64,000 nt of DNA from CAYNJF01 sp964397555 (GTDB lineage: Bacteria; Pseudomonadota; Gammaproteobacteria; Berkiellales; Berkiellaceae), in NCBI GenBank assembly GCA_964397555.1, contig CAYNJF010000001.1, positions 1-64,000 of the forward strand, in the 5' to 3' direction. How positions within the stretch are numbered: position 1 is the stretch's first letter; every line of letters starts with the position of its first letter. Positions 40,886-50,494 of the stretch are shown piece by piece. The position numbers were made by a program, and so were the translations under genes. The notes under the pieces are model-generated. The model was not told the origin of the DNA. It did no database searches and saw only the letters and a list, made by a program, of their open reading frames with translations.

Positions 40886-41107
40886 CTACTGCCAGTGCCG
40901 TTCTGGCAGTAAACAATATAAGATGGCGCTAATAAACACCAGGCTATGCCCTACAATGTAGCAATCGCTCGCGCTGCATGTCATATGAGCCAGCGCAAGA
41001 CTTTGACTCGTCCACTGCAACACAAACCCCGTGGTAGAGATCACAATCCCTGTCAAAGCAAGCCAAGGTAACGCCCAAGACATCGCATGAAACATTCGTT
41101 TTAACAT
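40886..41107 (-). CDS. Small hypothetical membrane protein, about 73 aa
   Basis: Two hydrophobic segments (WALPWLALTGIVISTTGFVLQW and YIVGHSLVFISAILYCLL) joined by a short loop with two Cys (MTCSASDC). The start is uncertain: ATG 41107 follows GGGAAGG with too little spacing, and ATG 41095 is a second choice; a frame from 41155 is longer. Its 3' end contains the inverted repeat ACTGCCAG / CTGGCAGT (40888-40910). No family recognised. Confidence 0.45.
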   Translation of the reverse strand: MLKRMFHAMSWALPWLALTGIVISTTGFVLQWTSQSLALAHMTCSASDCYIVGHSLVFISAILYCLLPERHWQ

Positions 41108-41309
41108 ACCTTCCCAAGCAAATAAGTTATGAATCAAGTATAAGTGAGCTGTCAATCACTCACAATCTGTTTTTAAGTTTGCTGATAGGTGGTGCTTTCA
41201 AACGGATAAACGGTCGTTGCTTGAAAACTCTCCACCTCATTAATCACGCCCCAAATGCTCGAAAGCCTAGAGGTTGTGATAGGATAGGTTTCATTTTCTT
41301 GGATTTTTT

Positions 41310-41903
41310 ATGAAACTCAGATCTGGCTTTGAGACCGCTCTTACTCCTTCCTTCCAACGGGCAAAAAGAACGCGTGTCATCGCTCTTTATGATCCATCCA
41401 TGCGCGACGAAGTGATTCAATTGATAAGCAAAGGACTCATGGAGTTTGCGCATAGCCCTGAACAAAAGGCACATGCCAAAGCCTACGATGAACGAACCAC
41501 GGTTAGGGACATCGATCGCCTGACTCGACTTGCACGCTTTAATCGTAAGATGTGGGTTGCCACAGAGGGTAGGCAAATCATTGGCTGTGTGGGTCTAAAA
41601 CCCACCCTTTATACGTCAATAGATTCCAAAGAAAAAGCCGATGTCTATAATTTGCGCGTTCATCCCTCGTTCAGACGACAAGGAATCGGATCTCACTTGA
41701 TGGATGCGCTTGAAAGGTATGCAGAGTCGGAAGGCATCGAGCGATTACGTTTGAACACTCAAACCAATCTTGAACCAGCTCTAGCGCTTTACAAAAATCG
41801 AGGGTATCAAATATCCAGAACCAAGGATGAACTGGTGACGATGCAAAAAACGCTTCTTGAGCCTGAGCTTACTCAACACGTCACAAGCACATTACGCCCC
41901 TAA
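41310..41903 (+). CDS. GNAT acetyltransferase
   Basis: A 197-residue protein. The acetyl-CoA motif RRQGIGSHLMDALE lies near 131-144 after the strand YNLRVHPSF, and LRLNTQTNLEPALALYKNRGYQ near 149-171 completes the fold. The N-terminus is unusually basic. The start ATG has no strong ribosome-binding site. Single gene, substrate unknown. Confidence 0.8.
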   Translation: MKLRSGFETALTPSFQRAKRTRVIALYDPSMRDEVIQLISKGLMEFAHSPEQKAHAKAYDERTTVRDIDRLTRLARFNRKMWVATEGRQIIGCVGLKPTLYTSIDSKEKADVYNLRVHPSFRRQGIGSHLMDALERYAESEGIERLRLNTQTNLEPALALYKNRGYQISRTKDELVTMQKTLLEPELTQHVTSTLRP

Positions 41904-42072
41904 TGGTCGTAACGTGCATGCGCAATGTTCCTTTTTTGATGCTTTAGACAACCGCTCATTTTTAAGTAAACCAACTAAATATTTGCATGAATTAGCCAAA
42001 CGTTTGATTTGAGCGGTGCCCAACGGTATAGTGAGTTCAATTACTTATGTTGGCTTATCTTTAGGAGTATCT

Positions 42073-42309
42073 ATGAAGGCTTTATCAACCGAGCAATGGA
42101 ATCAAGTGAATGGTGGACTCACCATTGATGTGCCTCAAAATGGCATATCCCCTGAAAACTTTGCAATCATCGAAGCTGGGGTTCAAAAGGTTATGAGTGG
42201 TGAGTTTTCCGATCAGCAGTTTGAATCTTACATCATCAAACATGGCTGCTTGGGTGACGCCTATGTGTACATGAACAGTTTTGAAAAAACGTTTGCCCAC
42301 TTTATGTAG
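42073..42309 (+). CDS. Double-glycine leader peptide precursor, 78 aa
   Basis: ATG 42073 has AGGAG six bases upstream. The leader MKALSTEQWNQVNGG matches the microcin V leader spacing (Leu4, Gln8, Val12, GG at 14-15), so cleavage after Gly15 by a C39 peptidase-containing transporter is expected. The 63-residue core is acidic and polar with a single Cys (HGCLGDAYVYMNSF). It shares only the leader with the 77-residue peptide at 26376. No transporter or immunity gene is visible next to it. It may be a bacteriocin or a secreted signal. Confidence 0.65.
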   Translation: MKALSTEQWNQVNGGLTIDVPQNGISPENFAIIEAGVQKVMSGEFSDQQFESYIIKHGCLGDAYVYMNSFEKTFAHFM

Positions 42310-42314
42310 CGCTT

Positions 42315-42342
42315 AGGCCAGGCCTCGGCTTGGCCTTTTTTT
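42315..42342 (+). terminator. Rho-independent terminator of the double-glycine peptide gene
   Basis: AGGCCA / TGGCCT stem with a ten-base loop and a seven-T run, six bases after the stop. Confidence 0.75.
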
Positions 42343-42748
42343 ACTCACCAAGCTTTTCATCGAGCAAAAAATCAACCAAAGCCTGATTGGCTTTGGGCAC
42401 CTGGGTGTCCTTGAGCTCGTCGAGCGTAATCCACCTCAAGGTTTGGCCTTCTTTGCCAATGGCTTGTCCTATAAAATCATCCACACGAAAAAAGTGCAAG
42501 CGGACCTGTTTGTCTGGGTAGTCATAATCAATGGTTTTAATTGGATGACAGGCCAGCGCTTGGATGCCCACCTCTTCAAACAATTCACGGATCATGCAGG
42601 CTTGCGGGCTTTCACCGGGCTCAAGTTTGCCGCCAGGAAATTCCCAACACCCTGCTTGGTGCTGATGGTCTTGTCGAAGTGCCATCAGCATTTTTCCATT
42701 GTCGGCGACAATCCCAGCCGCCACTTCAACCCTAGCTGAGTTTGCCAT
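42341..42748 (-). CDS. mutT: 8-oxo-dGTP diphosphatase (MutT)
   Basis: A 135-residue Nudix hydrolase that removes oxidised dGTP from the nucleotide pool. The complete Nudix box GGKLEPGE-x7-RELFEEVGI lies near 37-59, preceded by CWEFPGGK. ATG 42748 (MANSARVEVAAGIV) matches the family N-terminus and overlaps the end of secA by 17 bases; longer frames run into secA. The secA-mutT order is common in gammaproteobacteria. Confidence 0.93.
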   Translation of the reverse strand: MANSARVEVAAGIVADNGKMLMALRQDHQHQAGCWEFPGGKLEPGESPQACMIRELFEEVGIQALACHPIKTIDYDYPDKQVRLHFFRVDDFIGQAIGKEGQTLRWITLDELKDTQVPKANQALVDFLLDEKLGE

Positions 42749-45443
42749 GGCAATTTTTGTATTTTGCACCTGAACCACATGGGCAAGGTTCATTGCGTCC
42801 AACTTTAGGGTTCGCGCGCACAACGGTCCCAGCCCCACCGCCAGCCGCCGCAACCGGGGCTTCCTCTTCTAAGGTTTGGACCGAATCGTGGGTGTACTCC
42901 GATGCGCTCGGGGTACTTGCCCGACGTTGTTCGTCGATGGCCTCGACATCTTCTTCAGCTTGGATTTGTACCCGAGTGATGGTTGAAACCACGGAGCGTT
43001 TCACGTTGTCCAACATAGACTTGAATAAAGCAAAGGCTTCACGCTTATACTCTTGCTTTGGATCTTTTTGGGCATAGCCTCGAAGTCCAATGCTCTGACG
43101 CAAATGGTCCATTTGCGCTAAATGCTCTTTCCAATGCGAGTCTAAGCTATTAAGCATCACTGACTTTTCAAATCGACGCATTAAATCAGCACCAATTTGT
43201 GACTCTTTTCCTTCGTAAGCTTCGAAGAATTTTTGCATGATTTTTTCACGCAAGGTTTCTTCGTGAAGATGATCGTCTTGCTCAAGCCACTTGGTCAATG
43301 GGGCATCAATACGAAACTCTTCCCACAACGTTTTTTCAAGACCTTTGATGTCCCACTGATCTTCAATGCTCTCTGGTGGGATGTATTCATTGGTGACGTT
43401 CTCGACCACTGAGCTCAGCAAGTTACGCATGTTCTCGGATACGTCGTCGTTTTCCATGAGGCGATCGCGTTGGGCATAAATGACCCCTCTTTGATCGTTC
43501 GCCACATTATCGTAGTCCAACAACTGTTTACGAATGTCAAAGTTGTGACCCTCAACCTTACGCTGGGCGTTTTCAATCGCACGAGAGACGATGTTGTGTG
43601 TAATGGCCTCACCGCGTTGCACCCCTAAACGACGCATCAATCCGGCCATTTTATCGGAAGCAAAAATACGCATCAGTGAGTCTTCAAGCGACAAATAAAA
43701 GCGAGAGGAACCGGGATCACCTTGGCGCCCGGAGCGACCACGAAGCTGGTTATCGATGCGGCGAGACTCATGCCTTTCGGTCCCTAAAATGTGCAGACCA
43801 CCGGCTTCTTTCACTTTCGCGTGGCGTTGTTGCCAATCCGCTTTAATGGCAAGCTCTTTCTCTTCCGTTAAATCTTCAATGCCAGCAAGCTCTGTTTTTA
43901 AAGAACCACCTAATTCGATGTCAGTCCCACGACCGGCCATATTGGTGGCAATCGTAACGGCCCCTGGTCGACCCGCTTCGGCCACAATGCTTGCTTCTTT
44001 GTCATGATGCTTGGCATTCAACACTTGGTGTTTGATTTTGGCTTTGGTCAATAATTTGGACAAAAACTCAGAGGTCTCAATGGAGATGGTGCCCACCAAA
44101 ACCGGTTGATGACGGGCTGAACAGTCTTTGATGTCTTCAATGATGGCCTCAAACTTCTCTTCTTGAGTCAAGAAAATAACGTCCGCATTATCTTCACGCA
44201 CTTTGGGTTTGTTGGTGGGGATAACCACCACTTCAAGGCCGTAGATTTGTTGGAACTCGTAAGCTTCGGTATCCGCCGTACCGGTCATACCCGCCAGCTT
44301 TCCATAAAGCTTAAAGAAATTCTGGAACGTGATGGAAGCAAGAGTCTGGTTTTCGGATTGGATCTCCACCCCCTCTTTCGCTTCAACTGCTTGATGCAGA
44401 CCATCAGACCAGCGACGACCGGCTAGGGTTCGACCCGTGTGCTCATCCACAATGACCACTTTGCCGTTTTGCACTAAGTAATCAACGTCACGACGATAGA
44501 GCGCATACGCTCGAATGGCCGCGTTGATGTGATGAACCAAGACGAGGTTTTGCGCATCGTAAAGACTTTGCTCTTCGGTCAACACCCCTTCTTTGATGAG
44601 CAAGTTTTCAATGGACTCATGCCCTTGCTCAGTCAAAAAGCCCTGTTTTGTCTTTTCATCAATCGAGTAATCGCCAGGCCCATCTTTTTCTTCTTGTTTG
44701 GTCAATTGAGGCACCAAACGATTCATCAGCTTATAAAGCTCAGAACTGTCATCGGCGGCCCCAGAAATAATCAGGGGCGTACGCGCTTCATCGATAAGAA
44801 TTGAGTCCACCTCATCAACAATGGCGAATGCGAGCTCAGTTTGTAAGCACTCGTCTTTGCTAAATGCCATCTTATTGCGAAGGTAATCAAAGCCAAGCTC
44901 ATTATTGGTCGCATAAATAACATCGCACTGATAACTTTGGCGCTTGGCCTCTTGGTCCATGCGTGGCACAACGACTCCGACGGTCAGACCAAGCGTGGTG
45001 TAAATAGGGCTCATCCATTGGGCATCACGAGACGCCAAGTAATCGTTGACGGTGACCACGTGCACAGGCTTACTTGTCAGAGCGTTCAAATAGACCGGAA
45101 GCGTGGCCATAAGGGTTTTACCCTCACCGGTCGACATCTCAGCAATCTTGCCCTCATGAAGGACCATCCCGCCAATCAATTGCACATCAAAATGGCGCAT
45201 GTTCAAAAGACGTCTTGAGGTCTCTCTGACCACGGCGAACGCCTCTGGCAACAGCGAATCCAGCCCCTCACCCTTTTGATAGCGAGACTTAAACTCATCG
45301 GTTTTGGCCGATAAATCCTCTAAGCTGAGCTCACGCATGGTGGGTTCAAGCTCATTGATTTTCTCAATTTTCTTGCGATAGGATTTGAGGAGTCGCTCGT
45401 TTCGGCTACCAAACAACGACTTAATTAAGTTCGACAAGGCCAT
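42732..45443 (-). CDS. secA: Preprotein translocase ATPase SecA
   Basis: A 903-residue motor of the Sec export pathway. ATG 45443 gives the standard N-terminus (MALSNLIKSLFGSRNERLLK). Walker A MSTGEGKT lies near 102-109, the DEAD-like VDEVDSILIDEARTPL near 209-224, GTDIELGGS near 510, and the zinc tail CPCGSG-x4-NCH ends the protein for SecB binding. Length equals E. coli SecA. It precedes mutT and follows the LytM peptidase in the same direction. Confidence 0.97.
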   Translation of the reverse strand: MALSNLIKSLFGSRNERLLKSYRKKIEKINELEPTMRELSLEDLSAKTDEFKSRYQKGEGLDSLLPEAFAVVRETSRRLLNMRHFDVQLIGGMVLHEGKIAEMSTGEGKTLMATLPVYLNALTSKPVHVVTVNDYLASRDAQWMSPIYTTLGLTVGVVVPRMDQEAKRQSYQCDVIYATNNELGFDYLRNKMAFSKDECLQTELAFAIVDEVDSILIDEARTPLIISGAADDSSELYKLMNRLVPQLTKQEEKDGPGDYSIDEKTKQGFLTEQGHESIENLLIKEGVLTEEQSLYDAQNLVLVHHINAAIRAYALYRRDVDYLVQNGKVVIVDEHTGRTLAGRRWSDGLHQAVEAKEGVEIQSENQTLASITFQNFFKLYGKLAGMTGTADTEAYEFQQIYGLEVVVIPTNKPKVREDNADVIFLTQEEKFEAIIEDIKDCSARHQPVLVGTISIETSEFLSKLLTKAKIKHQVLNAKHHDKEASIVAEAGRPGAVTIATNMAGRGTDIELGGSLKTELAGIEDLTEEKELAIKADWQQRHAKVKEAGGLHILGTERHESRRIDNQLRGRSGRQGDPGSSRFYLSLEDSLMRIFASDKMAGLMRRLGVQRGEAITHNIVSRAIENAQRKVEGHNFDIRKQLLDYDNVANDQRGVIYAQRDRLMENDDVSENMRNLLSSVVENVTNEYIPPESIEDQWDIKGLEKTLWEEFRIDAPLTKWLEQDDHLHEETLREKIMQKFFEAYEGKESQIGADLMRRFEKSVMLNSLDSHWKEHLAQMDHLRQSIGLRGYAQKDPKQEYKREAFALFKSMLDNVKRSVVSTITRVQIQAEEDVEAIDEQRRASTPSASEYTHDSVQTLEEEAPVAAAGGGAGTVVRANPKVGRNEPCPCGSGAKYKNCHGKLS

Positions 45444-45589
45444 ATTTTCTCTTTCAATAGCAATAGCATCCAACTTCAGTTGAATGCTGAACAATAATTA
45501 GGGCTCGATTATTGCCCATTATAGCAGCAATCCTAATCAGCTAAAAACGAGCCTACTCAATATGGGGGCACTCCCCGAAGAATCAATGG

Positions 45590-46465
45590 TTAGACTTTCT
45601 TTTTCATGTCTGGCAAGTAATCCCCAGGGTCAACGGCACGGCCATTTTCTCTGACTTCAAAGTGTACATTAGGTCCTGTGGTTCGACCCGTTGTCCCACG
45701 TTTGGCAATGACGGTCCCCTTTTGCACCACATCCCCAGGATTGGCGACGAGGGACTCATTGTGAGCGTATCGGGTAACCAGATTATCGCCATGATTCACT
45801 TCAACCAAATTCCCATAACCGCCTTTTTGCCCGGAAAAAGTCACCACGCCCGAGGCGATGGCTTTGACCTCTGAGCCAGAGGCGCCAGCGATATCGACAC
45901 CGGAGTGCCATTTGCGTTTTTTAGTGATTGGATCGGTGCGTGTCCCAAAATACGAGCTTATCCACCCATTGACTACCTCATGGTATTTGCCCCTTGGAAT
46001 GCGATTGGATTGGTATTGGGCCAAAAAGGACAATTCTTCCAGAGCGTTTAATTGCTGAGCCCGTTTGACGAGCTGATACTCCAGCGAGGCCAATGAGGAA
46101 AAAAGGTTCATATCGGCCACTTCTTGGCCCAAGTGATACGCCGTAGGAAAGTAAGTGGGCTCTAGCTGCTCAATGCTGACGTTGTGAACCTTAGCGATTT
46201 TTTCCATTTGCGCATTCAGGCCTATCAGCTGACCCTGAAGTTGCCCCATTTTTGAGGTCAGACTTAGAAAAGTAAATTCACTAAGTTTTATTACCTCGCA
46301 GCGCTGATCAACATCCGATTGAATCGACATGATGATATCCGACTGGGCGGTATTCGCTTGCAACTGCGAGCCCATGAGATAGGTAACCACCAAAGCACCG
46401 CTGAGAATACCCGCAGTGAAAATCATGCTATGCTTGAGGAGCTGCTTTGGAAAACTAGCAAACAT
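45590..46465 (-). CDS. M23/LytM-family peptidase, membrane-anchored
   Basis: A 291-residue protein. An N-terminal membrane anchor (about 13-33) and a coiled-coil region (about 60-165) precede a zinc peptidase domain: HSGVDIAG (about 188-195), YAH (about 235), and GPNVHFEV (about 263-270) supply the HxxxD and HxH ligands, so the enzyme should be active on peptidoglycan cross-links. ATG 46465 follows AAGGAAC. The place between lpxC/DciA and secA is known in related genomes. It may act in daughter-cell separation or envelope remodelling. Confidence 0.88.
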   Translation of the reverse strand: MFASFPKQLLKHSMIFTAGILSGALVVTYLMGSQLQANTAQSDIIMSIQSDVDQRCEVIKLSEFTFLSLTSKMGQLQGQLIGLNAQMEKIAKVHNVSIEQLEPTYFPTAYHLGQEVADMNLFSSLASLEYQLVKRAQQLNALEELSFLAQYQSNRIPRGKYHEVVNGWISSYFGTRTDPITKKRKWHSGVDIAGASGSEVKAIASGVVTFSGQKGGYGNLVEVNHGDNLVTRYAHNESLVANPGDVVQKGTVIAKRGTTGRTTGPNVHFEVRENGRAVDPGDYLPDMKKKV

Positions 46466-46488
46466 CAATTTGTTCCTTGTAGGATTCT

Positions 46489-46965
46489 ATGGATTCAAAA
46501 TCAAAAAAACTCGAAACCATCTTACACAACAAAAACTCTGAGCTAGGAGTTTTACTGGATAAAGTCTATAGCATCAAGCGTTTACAAGATAATTTGAATG
46601 CTTATTTGGATGAGAATGCCCAAAAACATGTGAAATTGGGTCCTTACATGAAAGGTCAATTGACCCTTTTTGCCGATTCCGGTGCTTGGGCAACCAAACT
46701 GAGATTTTATGTCCCCACCTTGTTGCAAAGACTTCGAGGTCACGCTGATTTTTCTGGGCTCATTAATATTGATATCAAAGTAGCGCCTCATCTCTATGAG
46801 GAGGCCAATCCACCTGCCCCGAAAGAGCCCGAGGCTCCCATAGAGGTGCCCGATATGGCCCGTCAGGCATTTCAACAATTGGCTCAGAAGATGCGAGAAG
46901 AAAATGACGATGAGAGCGATACCACTCTCATCGATGCGATCAGTAAATTAGGAGAGAACGACTAA
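46489..46965 (+). CDS. DciA (DUF721) family protein
   Basis: A 158-residue protein. The N-terminal about 100 residues form the DUF721 domain (LHNKNSELGVLLDKVYSIKRL, then LTLFADSGAWATKLRF), followed by an acidic Pro-rich linker and a short helix. DciA loads the replicative helicase DnaB in bacteria without DnaC/DnaI. It is divergent from the LytM peptidase and its stop overlaps that of lpxC by four bases. Confidence 0.85.
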   Translation: MDSKSKKLETILHNKNSELGVLLDKVYSIKRLQDNLNAYLDENAQKHVKLGPYMKGQLTLFADSGAWATKLRFYVPTLLQRLRGHADFSGLINIDIKVAPHLYEEANPPAPKEPEAPIEVPDMARQAFQQLAQKMREENDDESDTTLIDAISKLGEND

Positions 46966-47879
46966 GCGGGTTGAGCAAGCTCTTGCAGACCAGGCATAAA
47001 GGGCAGAGTTTTGGGCTCATCAAAGCTGACAAGCTCCCACGCTTGGGCATCGGCCATCAACGTTCGAACCAACTTGTTGTTCAAGGTATGACCTGACTTG
47101 TAGCCTGTGAACTTACCTAACAAAGGATGCCCTAAAAGGTATAAATCACCGACGGCATCTAAGATTTTGTGGCGCACAAACTCATCATCATAACGAAGTC
47201 CATCTTCGTTAATGACTTTGTAGTCATCAAGGACAATTGCGTTGTCCAAGCTGCCACCTAAAGCCAAGTTGTTCGCTCTCAACCACTCAAAATCTTTCAA
47301 AAAGCCAAAAGTACGTGCTCTTGAGACTTCTTTGACGTATGAGGTACGGCAAAAATCAATGGTCAGATTACGAGTCGACTTTTTGAACACGGGATGATCA
47401 AAATCAATGAAAAAGTCGACGGTAAAGCCAGCATGGGGTTCTACTTTCGCCCACTTATCCCCTTCTTCAACCATCACAGGCTTTTTAACCTTGATGTATT
47501 TTTTCGGAGCTGGCTGCTCTTCAAGACCCGCAGATTGGATCAAAAAGACAAAAGAGCTGGAGGAGCCGTCCATAATCGGCACTTCAGGAGCACTCACCTC
47601 AATATAGGCATTATCAACGCCAAGACCACACATGGCCGACAATAAATGCTCAACGGTGGCAACACGCTGGCCATCTTTCACCAAAGCCGTACAAAAGGCC
47701 GTATCGCCTACGTATTCACCTTTAGCTGGGATCTCAATTTGAGAGTCAATGTCGCTTCGAATGAAGATGATACCCGTATCCACCGGCGCAGGCTTTAACG
47801 TTAAGTAGACTTTCTCACCAGTGTGAACACCAATGCCAGTTGCTCGAATGACATTTTTTAACGTTTTCTGCTTGACCAT
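46962..47879 (-). CDS. lpxC: UDP-3-O-acyl-N-acetylglucosamine deacetylase
   Basis: The first committed enzyme of lipid A synthesis. ATG 47879 gives MVKQKTLKN and exactly 305 residues as in E. coli; a GTG at 47897 would add six. The zinc site is visible: VEHLLSA (first His, about 78) and KILDAVGDLYLLGHPLLGKFTGYKSGH with H-x3-D (about 236-262). It follows ftsZ, the normal end of the dcw cluster. Confidence 0.96.
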   Translation of the reverse strand: MVKQKTLKNVIRATGIGVHTGEKVYLTLKPAPVDTGIIFIRSDIDSQIEIPAKGEYVGDTAFCTALVKDGQRVATVEHLLSAMCGLGVDNAYIEVSAPEVPIMDGSSSSFVFLIQSAGLEEQPAPKKYIKVKKPVMVEEGDKWAKVEPHAGFTVDFFIDFDHPVFKKSTRNLTIDFCRTSYVKEVSRARTFGFLKDFEWLRANNLALGGSLDNAIVLDDYKVINEDGLRYDDEFVRHKILDAVGDLYLLGHPLLGKFTGYKSGHTLNNKLVRTLMADAQAWELVSFDEPKTLPFMPGLQELAQPA

Positions 47880-48000
47880 TGGTGGTTCACTCTCCACTAA
47901 ATTAATTTGACAACAAACTTATAACAATTCTAGACCGAAATCGGCCAAACCCAAAAGGATTTAGCCGACTTAGTGAGCAAGGATATCACAGTCTTTGCGG

Positions 48001-49152
48001 TCAGTCTGCCTGACGGCGCAAAAACGCAGGAATATCTAAGTATTCTAGCTCATCACTAGTGCCTTCTTTGGCTCTGGTCTGAGTCGTTGTTGCCGTGGTC
48101 GTGGCAGGATGAATCTTAGAAGGACGACGGGCACGAGTAGGTTGAACGGTTTCTTGTTCGCCTTCCCATTGCTGCTCGTCTTCATCCGATCCTAGACCAG
48201 TAGCAACCAAGGTGACACGAAGCTCATCTTGAAGGTTTGGATCAATAACCGTACCGACAATGACCGTCGCATTATCCGAAGTGAAGCTCTTCACGGCATC
48301 ACCCACTTCTTCAAACTCAGAAATCGAGAGATCCATACCGGATGTCACGTTGACCAAGACCCCTTTAGCGCCGGCCAAATCAACATCATCCAACAATGGA
48401 CTAGAAATGGCGGCATCAGCGGCTTCACGAGCACGATTTTCACCCGTTGCAGCCCCTGAACCCATCATGGCGTAACCCATTTCAGACATGACTGTTCTTA
48501 CGTCAGCAAAGTCAACGTTAATGAGACCTGGACGAGTAATCAGTTCAGCAATCCCTTGAACGGCACCAAATAAGACGTTATTCGCCGCACGGAATGCATC
48601 CAACAGACTCACGCCTTTTCCAAGAACGCTAAGTAGCTTCTCATTAGGGATAGTGATCAAAGAATCGCAATGTTGTTTAAGCGCACGAATACCTTCATCA
48701 GCCACCAACAAGCGCTTGCGACCTTCAAATGGGAACGGACGAGTCACAACAGCCACCGTCAATGCACCAAGCTCTTTGGCGATTTCAGCAACCACTGGCG
48801 CACCACCGGTACCCGTACCACCGCCCATACCGGCTGTGATGAAGACCATGTCGGCGCCTTCTAAGACGTCACGAATACGCTCCACATCTTCAAGTGCCGC
48901 TTGACGACCTACGTTTGGATCCGCACCAGCACCAAGACCTTTGGTGACGTCAGAACCGAGTTGCAAGACCGTGCGAGCAGAAGAGTTTTTAAGCGCTTGA
49001 GCATCTGTGTTTGCACAAATAAACTCAACCCCTTCGATGTCATGAGCGACCATGTGTTCGATAGCGTTGCCACCGCCGCCGCCAACACCAATGACTTTGA
49101 TGACAGCGCTTTGCGGAAAGCTGTCGACGATTTCAAACATTTCGTTGCTCAT
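48001..49152 (-). CDS. ftsZ: Cell division GTPase FtsZ
   Basis: A 383-residue tubulin homologue forming the Z-ring. GGGTGTG lies at residues 110-116 after GVGGGGGNA (22-30); FADVRTVM is the T7 region. A linker with basic and Thr-rich sequence (RARRPSKIHPATT) leads to the C-terminal peptide YLDIPAFLRRQ that binds FtsA and other partners. AAGGAGA lies upstream of ATG 49152. Confidence 0.98.
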   Translation of the reverse strand: MSNEMFEIVDSFPQSAVIKVIGVGGGGGNAIEHMVAHDIEGVEFICANTDAQALKNSSARTVLQLGSDVTKGLGAGADPNVGRQAALEDVERIRDVLEGADMVFITAGMGGGTGTGGAPVVAEIAKELGALTVAVVTRPFPFEGRKRLLVADEGIRALKQHCDSLITIPNEKLLSVLGKGVSLLDAFRAANNVLFGAVQGIAELITRPGLINVDFADVRTVMSEMGYAMMGSGAATGENRAREAADAAISSPLLDDVDLAGAKGVLVNVTSGMDLSISEFEEVGDAVKSFTSDNATVIVGTVIDPNLQDELRVTLVATGLGSDEDEQQWEGEQETVQPTRARRPSKIHPATTTATTTQTRAKEGTSDELEYLDIPAFLRRQAD

Positions 49153-49196
49153 TAGCTATTTCTCCTTGGGCCTTAGAGACCATCTGTAACATAAAA

Positions 49197-50432
49197 TTAA
49201 AAATTACCGTTGAACCAGCGTTTCATTCGTCCAATCATACCAGAAAAGCCTTCTGGAACATGAGATTCAATATGGCGTTCTGACATTTGCTGCTTACCAT
49301 AAAGTAATAAGCCCACACCTGTCGAGTAAATTGGGTTTTCAACCACATCAGTCAATCCGCTAACCCTTCTTGGCAGCCCTAATCTTACTGGCATGTTGAA
49401 GATTTCTTCACACATGTCGATGACGCCTTCCATTTTTGAAGAGCCACCGGTGAGTACGATGCCTGAACCAATTTTATCTTCAAGGCCTTTGCGACGAAGT
49501 TCCTTTTGCACCAAAAGCAACAATTCTTCGTAACGTGGCTCTACGACTTCGGCCAACGTTGCGCGAGAAAGTCGTCGTGAGGGTCGATCAATGACCCCTG
49601 GAACTTCAAAGGTTTCATCTGGGTCAACGAGACGAGATGAAGCGCATGCGTATTTCACTTTGATGGCATCTGCATTTTGAGTTGGTGTTCTCAATGCAAC
49701 GGCTATGTCGTTAGTGACTTGATCGCCTGCAATGGGGATAACCGCGGTATGACGAATCGCACCTTGAGTAAACACGGCGATATCGGTAGTGCCACCACCG
49801 ATGTCGACCAAACAAACACCAAGTTCTTTCTCGTCATCGGTTAACACCGCATAACTGGAGGCCAGTTGCTGCAAAATGATGTCGTCTACTTCCAAAGCGC
49901 AACGACGTACGCATTTGACGATGTTTTGTGCCGCGCTGACAGAGCCGGTCACAATATGAACCTTTGCTTCAAGTCTAACACCTGACATACCCACGGGTTC
50001 GCGAATGCTGTCTTGGTTGTCGATGATAAATTGCTGGGGCAAGATATGTAGTATTTTCTGATCAGCTGGGATTGGCACTGCTTTAGCAGCATCAATCACA
50101 CGCTCCACGTCGAGCGGCGTCACTTCTTGATCACGAATCGCAACGATCCCATGTGAATTCAAACTGCGAATGTGGCTGCCTGCGATGCCTGTGTATACCG
50201 AATGAATATGGCAACCCGCCATGAGCTCAGCTTCTTCCACCGCTCTTTGGATGGATTGAACGGTCGACTCAATGTTTACGACGACCCCTTTTTTCAGGCC
50301 CAATGATGGGTGGGATCCAACACCGATCACATCAACCCCACCTTCAGGGGTGATTTCTCCGACGATTGCAACTACCTTGGTTGTCCCAATATCCAATCCG
50401 ACTAATAAATTTTTTTCAGTTTTTTTGGACAT
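49197..50432 (-). CDS. ftsA: Cell division protein FtsA
   Basis: A 411-residue actin-like protein tethering FtsZ filaments to the membrane. GLDIGTTKVVAIVGE (13-27, phosphate 1), VDIGGGTTDIAVF (phosphate 2, about 205-217), and TGGSSKMEG (adenosine) are intact; the 1C domain lies between. The C-terminal amphipathic helix GMIGRMKRWFNGNF provides membrane binding. AGGAGA is ten bases upstream of the ATG. Confidence 0.97.
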   Translation of the reverse strand: MSKKTEKNLLVGLDIGTTKVVAIVGEITPEGGVDVIGVGSHPSLGLKKGVVVNIESTVQSIQRAVEEAELMAGCHIHSVYTGIAGSHIRSLNSHGIVAIRDQEVTPLDVERVIDAAKAVPIPADQKILHILPQQFIIDNQDSIREPVGMSGVRLEAKVHIVTGSVSAAQNIVKCVRRCALEVDDIILQQLASSYAVLTDDEKELGVCLVDIGGGTTDIAVFTQGAIRHTAVIPIAGDQVTNDIAVALRTPTQNADAIKVKYACASSRLVDPDETFEVPGVIDRPSRRLSRATLAEVVEPRYEELLLLVQKELRRKGLEDKIGSGIVLTGGSSKMEGVIDMCEEIFNMPVRLGLPRRVSGLTDVVENPIYSTGVGLLLYGKQQMSERHIESHVPEGFSGMIGRMKRWFNGNF

Positions 50433-50494
50433 GAACCAACGGTCTCCTAAGTCCGTAAGCCCGAAAGCTTTAATGAATGTACTGTCAACATTGC

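Noticed and set aside
40888..40910. ACTGCCAG/CTGGCAGT hairpin as terminator of yacG
   Set aside because: No T-run on either strand and it lies within the end of the convergent small gene; kept only as a note.
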